Positions 32,166 to 36,681 of a stretch of 36,681 nucleotides of DNA are shown one piece after another. Position numbers and translations under genes: made by a program. Each line of letters starts with the position of its first letter. Positions within the stretch are counted from its first letter, which is position 1. The notes beneath the pieces are model-generated. The model was not told where the DNA came from and ran no database searches. It saw only the letters and a program-made list of their open reading frames with translations. The stretch is from the NCBI RefSeq assembly GCF_003697815.1, contig NZ_RDQG01000042.1:1-36681 (forward strand), in the 5' to 3' direction. This DNA is from Halalkalicoccus subterraneus (lineage in GTDB: Archaea > Halobacteriota > Halobacteria > Halobacteriales > Halalkalicoccaceae).

Positions 32166-32984
32166 GTGACGCTTCGCGAGATCCTCGTCGCGATCGCCGC
32201 CGGGGTCGTCCAGGGGCTCGTCGAGTGGCTCCCGATCTCGAGTTCGGGCAACCTCTCGCTGTTTCTGACCGCGCTCGGCACCTCGCCCGAGATCGCCGTC
32301 CGGCTCGCGCTGTTCCTCCAGATGGGCACCACCCTCTCGGCGGCGCTCTACTACCGCGAGACGATCGCCGAGGCCGTCCTGGCCGCTCCCGGCTGGCGAC
32401 CCCGAGCCGCCTTTTCGGACTCCAACGCCGAGACCTCCTTCATACTGGTCGCGACCGCGATGACCGGGTTCGTGGGGATCCCGATCTACGTCGCGCTCAT
32501 CGACGCCGCAAGCGAACTCACCGGCGGCGCGTTCGTCGCGTTGATCGGCGCCCTGTTGATCGTGACCGGGCTGATCGAACGCGCCTCCGAGCGCGTCGAG
32601 CTCGGCGAACGCGGAACGCCCTCGCTCGTGGACGCGATCATCGTCGGCGCGTTCCAGGGCGTGACGATCCTGCCGGGCGTCTCGCGGTCGGGGACCACCG
32701 CGAGCGTGCTCCTGTTCCGGGGCTACGAGGGGCCTGCGGCGTTTCGCCTCTCCTTTCTCCTGTCGATCCCCGCGGGAATCGGCGCCGGTCTGCTCATCCT
32801 CGTCGACGAGGGGTTGCCGACGACAGGAATAGAGGCGCTCGTCGCACTCGGCGTGAGCGCGGTCGTCGGCTACGTGATGATCGACGCGATCATGCGCGTC
32901 GTCCACGAGGTCGAGTTCTGGATCGTCTGTGTCGCTCTCGGCGGGCTGGCCGTCCTCGGCGGTGGGCTAACGGCGGTGCTCTGA
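32166..32984 (+). CDS. uppP: UppP/BacA-like polyprenyl-diphosphate phosphatase
   Basis: 272-residue membrane protein with about eight helices. Family motifs: E-W-L-P-I-S-S-S-G-N-L (20-30) and P-G-V-S-R-S-G-T-T. In the bacterial enzyme the corresponding first motif reads E..L.E(F/W)LP.SSTGH and its Glu and His are catalytic; here the first Glu is Gln16 and the His is Asn29, while Glu20 and the Arg of SRSG are kept. Archaea use dolichol carriers, so the substrate would be dolichyl rather than undecaprenyl diphosphate. GTG start at 32166; a CTTTTATC box ~26 nt upstream fits a leaderless message. Ends overlapping the convergent VanZ gene by 18 bp. Confidence 0.82.
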   Translation: MTLREILVAIAAGVVQGLVEWLPISSSGNLSLFLTALGTSPEIAVRLALFLQMGTTLSAALYYRETIAEAVLAAPGWRPRAAFSDSNAETSFILVATAMTGFVGIPIYVALIDAASELTGGAFVALIGALLIVTGLIERASERVELGERGTPSLVDAIIVGAFQGVTILPGVSRSGTTASVLLFRGYEGPAAFRLSFLLSIPAGIGAGLLILVDEGLPTTGIEALVALGVSAVVGYVMIDAIMRVVHEVEFWIVCVALGGLAVLGGGLTAVL

Positions 32985-33341
32985 GAGGGCGAGGGCGCCG
33001 AGTAACACGACCGCGCCGAGGGTCGCACCGGCCGCGTTGGTCGCCATGTCGAGGATGCTGAACGACCGGTAGGGGACCGGGTACTGGAGACACTCGATCA
33101 GCGCGCCGTAGACGCTCGCACCACAGACACCCGTGAGGAGCGCTCGGAGCCGTCCTCCCGCCGGAAATGCCGCATGGCCGACCGTGCCCGCGAGGGCGGC
33201 ATAGCCGACGAAGTGGAACAGGAGGCTAGTCGGAATCCCGCCGCCCTCCTCGGGAACCGACCCGGGGATCGGGATCATCGAGACGACGAGGATCGCGGCG
33301 GCGACGACCGCGACGGCGATCCACCGGTTCGTGCGCCTCAT
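32967..33341 (-). CDS. VanZ-like membrane protein
   Basis: 124 residues with four hydrophobic helices. The VanZ-family pattern is visible: H-F-V-G-Y-A-A-L-A-G in helix 2, A-L-I-E-C-L-Q-Y-P-V-P-Y-R-S-F-S and D-M-A-T-N-A-A-G-A-T-L-G in helices 3 to 4. Function of VanZ-like proteins outside glycopeptide resistance is unknown. Its ATG overlaps the dphB stop (ATGA), so it is the second gene of a dphB operon; its end overlaps uppP on the other strand. Confidence 0.8.
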   Translation of the reverse strand: MRRTNRWIAVAVVAAAILVVSMIPIPGSVPEEGGGIPTSLLFHFVGYAALAGTVGHAAFPAGGRLRALLTGVCGASVYGALIECLQYPVPYRSFSILDMATNAAGATLGAVVLLGALALSEHRR

Positions 33342-34111
33342 TCGAGCGGCGCGAGCTCGGCCGGTGCGTCCGCGAACGTCCGCAACGCCTCCGCCTCGAT
33401 GTGATGGAGGTCACCGGGCACGACCAGCAGGTGCAGCGGCCCGCCGAACTCCCGGTCCGCGAGCGCCGAGAGGGCGTCGGCCGCGACGATCGGATCGGGA
33501 CTGCCGGCCCGACAGACCGCGACCGCGAGCGTCTCGGGATACTCGGCCGAGAGCAGCTCGGCGGCGACGTCGGCAGTCATGTAGTCCCCGCGCTCCTGCT
33601 TTATGTCGAGGTAGACGAGGGTGTGCAGACCCCGCTCACGGTTGTCGTCGATCGTGTTCGTGACGCTCGCGGGCAGGTCCTCCGCGCCGTGGGCATAGGG
33701 AAACGGCAGGGTCGTCGCCGAGCCGAAGCGATAGTTCTGGAGGCCGGTCAGCGAACTTGCGGCGGCCTCGGCGGTCGTACCGTGGACGATCCGGGTGTCG
33801 ATTCCCCGGTCGGCGGCTCGGAGCCGCAGGTCGACGTGAGTGGTCGAAACCATTGGATCGCCCACGACCAGGAAGGCGACGTCCTCGCGTTCGGCTGCCG
33901 CGAGCATCTCCTCGGGGTCCTGTTCGACGCCCGCCCGGTCCCGAAGCTCGATCTCGATACCGTGTTCGGCTTCGAGGGTATCGACGTCCGTACCGATCAG
34001 ACGGCTGGTGTACTGTTCCATGAACGCGCGGTCCGCTCTTCGAAGGGTATCGCGGCCCTCGACGGTGATCGAGCGCTCGTCGTAGAGGCCGAGACCGATG
34101 AACGTGAGCAT
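33338..34111 (-). CDS. dphB: Diphthine synthase
   Basis: 257-residue SAM-dependent methyltransferase that methylates the modified His of elongation factor 2 during diphthamide synthesis. Motifs: the start L-T-F-I-G-L-G-L-Y-D-E-R-S-I-T, V-V-G-D-P-M-V-S-T-T-H-V-D-L and L-P-F-P-Y. It belongs to the tetrapyrrole methylase fold. Length is typical. Divergent from trm5 with an 83-nt gap. Confidence 0.93.
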   Translation of the reverse strand: MLTFIGLGLYDERSITVEGRDTLRRADRAFMEQYTSRLIGTDVDTLEAEHGIEIELRDRAGVEQDPEEMLAAAEREDVAFLVVGDPMVSTTHVDLRLRAADRGIDTRIVHGTTAEAAASSLTGLQNYRFGSATTLPFPYAHGAEDLPASVTNTIDDNRERGLHTLVYLDIKQERGDYMTADVAAELLSAEYPETLAVAVCRAGSPDPIVAADALSALADREFGGPLHLLVVPGDLHHIEAEALRTFADAPAELAPLE

Positions 34112-34194
34112 ACGCGGAGTCGGGAGGCCGACGGGTTAAGCGGCGCGTTCGAGCGAAGCGCCAACGGTAAATCGGCCGGCCGATAGGCTCCGGT

Positions 34195-35187
34195 ATGGAG
34201 GTTCCGTGCGTCCGCGTTCCGCGCGAGGAGGGCGAGGCGACGCGTCGCGATTTGGCCGAGGCCGACCTGATCGCCGATGATCGCGAGATACGTGTCAAGG
34301 ACGGCTGGCTCTACATCCCCGTCGTCGATTCCGAGGCGGTACCCGCCGGACTCGCGGTCGTTTCCCGCGAAGTCCCCGTTCGCGAGACCCAGACGACGCC
34401 CGCGGACCTGCTGGGATTCGACCCGTCCTACGAGCGCATCGGCGACGTCGCCCTGCTCGACGAGGACGACCCCGAGCGCGCCGACCGGATCGCCCGCGCG
34501 ATCGTCGAGTCGGATCTCCCCGTCGGGACGGTGCTGAACAAGGCCTCGAAGGTCAAGGGCGAGACGCGCGTGCGCGACTGGGAACTGCTTGCGGGCGAGG
34601 GCACTGAGACGGTGCACCGCGAGTACGGCTTCGAGTACGCGCTCGATCTCGCTACGGTCTACTTCTCGCCGCGCCTCGCGACGGAACGCCACCGCGTGAC
34701 CGAGCAGATAGTCGACGATGAGAATGAGCGCGTTTTTGATATGTTCGCCGGGGTCGGCCCGTTCGTGATCCCCGCGGCGGCCCGCGGTGCCAAAGCGGTC
34801 GGCGTCGACGTCAACGGGCGCGCGATCGAGTACCTCCACGAGAACGCCGGGCGAAACGGCGTCACGGATCGGGTAACGGCGATCCACGGCGATGTGAGGG
34901 AGGTCGCAACCGAGTTCGAGGGACGGGCCGATCGGATCGTGATGAACCTCCCACACAGCGCCGACGAGTTCCTCGCTACCGCCGTCTCGGTCGCCGGTGA
35001 GGAGTGTACGATCCACTACTACGACATCCAGCATGACCAGGACCCGTTCGGACCGAGCGAGAAAGCGATCCGCGATGCCGCCTCGGAGGCGGGATACGAC
35101 GTCGAAATCCTGACACGCCACGTCGTGCGTTCCTACGCGCCCCACGAGCTGAACGTCTGTCTCGACGTCCGCCTCTCGCGGGCGTGA
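34195..35187 (+). CDS. trm5: tRNA (guanine37-N1)-methyltransferase Trm5
   Basis: 330-residue SAM enzyme that makes m1G37 next to the anticodon, which prevents frameshifting. The N-terminal part holds the D1-like region; the core motif V-F-D-M-F-A-G-V-G-P-F-V-I-P-A-A is the SAM loop, N-L-P-H-S-A-D-E-F-L the catalytic N-L-P-H, and the end has H-Y-Y-D-I-Q-H and S-Y-A-P-H-E-L-N-V-C-L-D-V. The tRNA-Thr gene starts 58 nt downstream. Start at the ATG 34195. Confidence 0.92.
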   Translation: MEVPCVRVPREEGEATRRDLAEADLIADDREIRVKDGWLYIPVVDSEAVPAGLAVVSREVPVRETQTTPADLLGFDPSYERIGDVALLDEDDPERADRIARAIVESDLPVGTVLNKASKVKGETRVRDWELLAGEGTETVHREYGFEYALDLATVYFSPRLATERHRVTEQIVDDENERVFDMFAGVGPFVIPAAARGAKAVGVDVNGRAIEYLHENAGRNGVTDRVTAIHGDVREVATEFEGRADRIVMNLPHSADEFLATAVSVAGEECTIHYYDIQHDQDPFGPSEKAIRDAASEAGYDVEILTRHVVRSYAPHELNVCLDVRLSRA

Positions 35188-35245
35188 TTCACAACGCTTA
35201 AACCGGTCTTGGCGGTTAGATACGGACGCGTCCGAAGTGCCATCG

Positions 35246-35318
35246 GCCGGTGTAGCTCAGCTGGCAGAGCGATTCCTTCGTAAGGAATAGGCCGAGGGTT
35301 CAAATCCCTCCACCGGCT
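35246..35318 (+). tRNA. tRNA-Thr (anticodon CGU)
   Basis: Complete 73-nt cloverleaf. Acceptor GCCGGTG/CACCGGC, D-arm GCTC/GAGC, anticodon stem ATTCC/GGAAT with loop TTCGTAA (anticodon CGT), T-arm GAGGG-TTCAAAT-CCCTC, discriminator T at 35318. U73 is usual for archaeal Thr tRNA. No intron, and CCA is not encoded. A CGCTTAAACC box ~50 nt upstream could be its promoter; TTTCC-GTTTTCG after it could terminate transcription. Confidence 0.95.
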
Positions 35319-35552
35319 TCCTTTCCGTTTTCGTCGCCGAAGAACCGGTTTGTCTGTCAGTTCCGATTTAGTGACTACGTAGCTATCTATACTGGGCGTC
35401 TCGATACGGACTGCACGTGTCGGTGTAGTGTCCGATACGCCGCGGTCCTGTTTCGTTTTTCAGATCCGCTCTCCACGGCCGGGGCTCTCCGCCCGTCTAA
35501 TGAGTACCGACAGTTAGTTATCGAACGGAAATATAACCAACGCGAGTACACC

Positions 35553-36681
35553 ATGACGGACACCGAAGGCCGAATCCCGACGACGCATATCGGAAGCCTC
35601 CCTCGCCCGCCGGAGCTACTTGAACTCCTCAGGGCGCGCCAGAACAGCGAGCACGTCGACGAGGAGGAGTGGAGCGCGACCGTCGCGGACGCCACGCGAA
35701 CCGTCGTCGAGCGCCAGACCGACGTCGGACTCGATTTCATCAACAACGGCGAGCAGTCCCGCGTCTCGTTCAACTGGTACGTCGCCGACCGGCTCAGCGG
35801 GATCGACGGGAAGCGCGAGCAGGAGCTCTGGGCGGACCTCCAGGAGTTCCCCGACTACGCCGAGGAGACGTTCAAAACGGACGTCATCGACCTCTCGATG
35901 CACCCCGTCGTCACCGGCCCGATCGAGTACACCGGCCACGACGAGGCCGAGGCCGAGCTCGAGGGATTCGACGACGCGCTCACGGCCGTCGATGCCGAGG
36001 CCGAGGGGACGTTCATGACCTCGGCGTCACCCAGCGTCGTCACCGCCACGCACGTCGACGACTACTACGGTGACTACGAGGAGTACCTCTTCGCGGTCGC
36101 CGATGCGATGGCCGAGGAATACGAAATCGTCGCTGACGCCGGAATTTCCCTTCAGATCGACGCGCCCGAACTCCTCACGGTCGGTCAGACGGCGGCCTAC
36201 GCTGACGAATCCCTCGAGGAGATCAAGGGCGCCACCCGCCTCCACGTCGAGGCGCTCAACGAGGCATTGTCGAACGTCCCCGAAGAGCAGGTCCGGCTTC
36301 ACACCTGCTGGGGAAGCTACGAGGGGCCCCACCACCTCGACACGGACCTCGTCGAGATGCTCCCGGAGATCTACGAGGCCGACATCTCGGGGTTGAGCGT
36401 CGAGCAGGCCAACCCTCGCCACCAGCACGAGTATCGCGCGTTCGCCGAACAGCCCCTGCCCGAGGGGTGGACGCTACTGCCGGGCGTCGTCGACGTGAAA
36501 ACGAACGTCATCGACCACCCCGAAACGATCGCGGATCGACTCGAACGCGTCGCCGAGGCCGTCGACGACTCGACGCCGCTGGTCGCCGCGCCCGACTGCG
36601 GGTTCGGAACGCAGGCCGGCATCGGAATGGTCGACCCCGAGATCGCGTGGGCGAAACTCGAGGCGCTCGTCGAGGGCGCCG
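35553..36681 (+). CDS. MetE-family methyltransferase, third paralogue (3' cut by window)
   Basis: At least 376 residues, open to the window end. N-terminal T-T-H-I-G-S-L-P-R-P-P is the family start. Zinc ligands are intact: R-L-H-T-C-W-G (H250, C252) and A-P-D-C-G-F (C349), so it should bind zinc and activate a thiol. The motif set resembles the cobalamin-independent methionine synthase II / epoxyalkane:coenzyme M transferase-like group more than the pair at 13253-15300. Substrate thiol unknown. An AATATAAC box 19-26 nt before the ATG suggests a leaderless message. The 233-nt gap after the tRNA holds no gene I can support. Confidence 0.82.
   Translation, partial: MTDTEGRIPTTHIGSLPRPPELLELLRARQNSEHVDEEEWSATVADATRTVVERQTDVGLDFINNGEQSRVSFNWYVADRLSGIDGKREQELWADLQEFPDYAEETFKTDVIDLSMHPVVTGPIEYTGHDEAEAELEGFDDALTAVDAEAEGTFMTSASPSVVTATHVDDYYGDYEEYLFAVADAMAEEYEIVADAGISLQIDAPELLTVGQTAAYADESLEEIKGATRLHVEALNEALSNVPEEQVRLHTCWGSYEGPHHLDTDLVEMLPEIYEADISGLSVEQANPRHQHEYRAFAEQPLPEGWTLLPGVVDVKTNVIDHPETIADRLERVAEAVDDSTPLVAAPDCGFGTQAGIGMVDPEIAWAKLEALVEGA

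Noticed and set aside
31166-32332. A 388-codon minus-strand open frame
   Set aside because: Mirror frame of the double VOC gene and the start of uppP; the plus-strand genes carry real motifs.
35380-35480. A small gene or operator between tRNA-Thr and the third MetE-family gene
   Set aside because: The visible repeats (GATACGGACT versus TGTCCGATAC) do not pair well, and the antisense ORF at 35387-35773 overlaps the real gene and has no motif.

Overview
The window looks like a stretch of chromosome from a haloarchaeon (class Halobacteria). It is GC-rich with strong GC3. The proteins are very acidic (the tails of L10, L12 and L24e are runs of D/E). Promoters are archaeal TATA boxes about 22-30 nt upstream of starts, so many transcripts appear leaderless or nearly so, and neighbouring genes often share ATGA/GTGA overlaps. 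Gene content is archaeal: isopentenyl phosphate kinase, archaeal RNase J, aRpo4, L7Ae, S28e, L21e, L24e, aEF1B, DphB, Trm5 and TmcA. I cannot name the genus from sequence alone.

Layout, left to right. 1-600: the end of a sugar-nucleotide epimerase facing a decayed second epimerase. 610-7738: isoprenoid and RNA block on the plus strand (mevalonate kinase, isopentenyl phosphate kinase, a membrane protein, RNase J, polyprenyl diphosphate synthase, GluRS); mvk, ipk and idsA supply isoprenoid precursors for archaeal lipids. 7741-10330: TmcA tRNA acetyltransferase (minus strand) with an unusual in-frame membrane extension, plus a small Cys/His protein. 10444-12005: L7Ae-S28e-L24e-NDK operon with a long folded leader. 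12042-15300: aldo/keto reductase, a decayed small gene, and a tandem MetE pair. 15403-18347: minus-strand operon rpl21e-rpo4-DUF655-ksgA-small ORF-hemK. 18474-20155: a membrane protein and a transsulfuration PLP enzyme. 20156-20443: an intergenic run of hairpins. 20444-20892: aEF1B and a 59-aa zinc protein. 21026-22270: TctA-like permease. 22377-26076: stalk and L1 protuberance genes L1-L10-L12 with a folded leader, and L11. 26167-27634: small KH-like protein and a DRG GTPase. 27687-34111: NhaC antiporter, membrane proteins, PAP2 phosphatase, double VOC protein, UppP-like protein, VanZ-like protein and diphthine synthase. 34195-36681: Trm5, tRNA-Thr(CGU) and a third MetE-family gene cut by the window end.

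Functionally the window is mostly core translation and RNA metabolism, with methionine/sulfur metabolism and isoprenoid/lipid-carrier metabolism interleaved. I see no CRISPR array, insertion sequence, integrase or defence island. The most interesting signals are RNA-level: the L7Ae leader whose stem reaches the ribosome binding site, the L1-site-like leader of rpl1, the hairpin at the predicted 5' end of RNase J mRNA, and the hairpin array at 20183-20409 that shares a short motif with a second site at 32086-32108. At protein level the points are a TmcA apparently translated with two N-terminal membrane segments, a probable coding ORF wedged between ksgA and hemK, an L24e that has lost its zinc site, and a MetE partner that lacks the zinc ligands.
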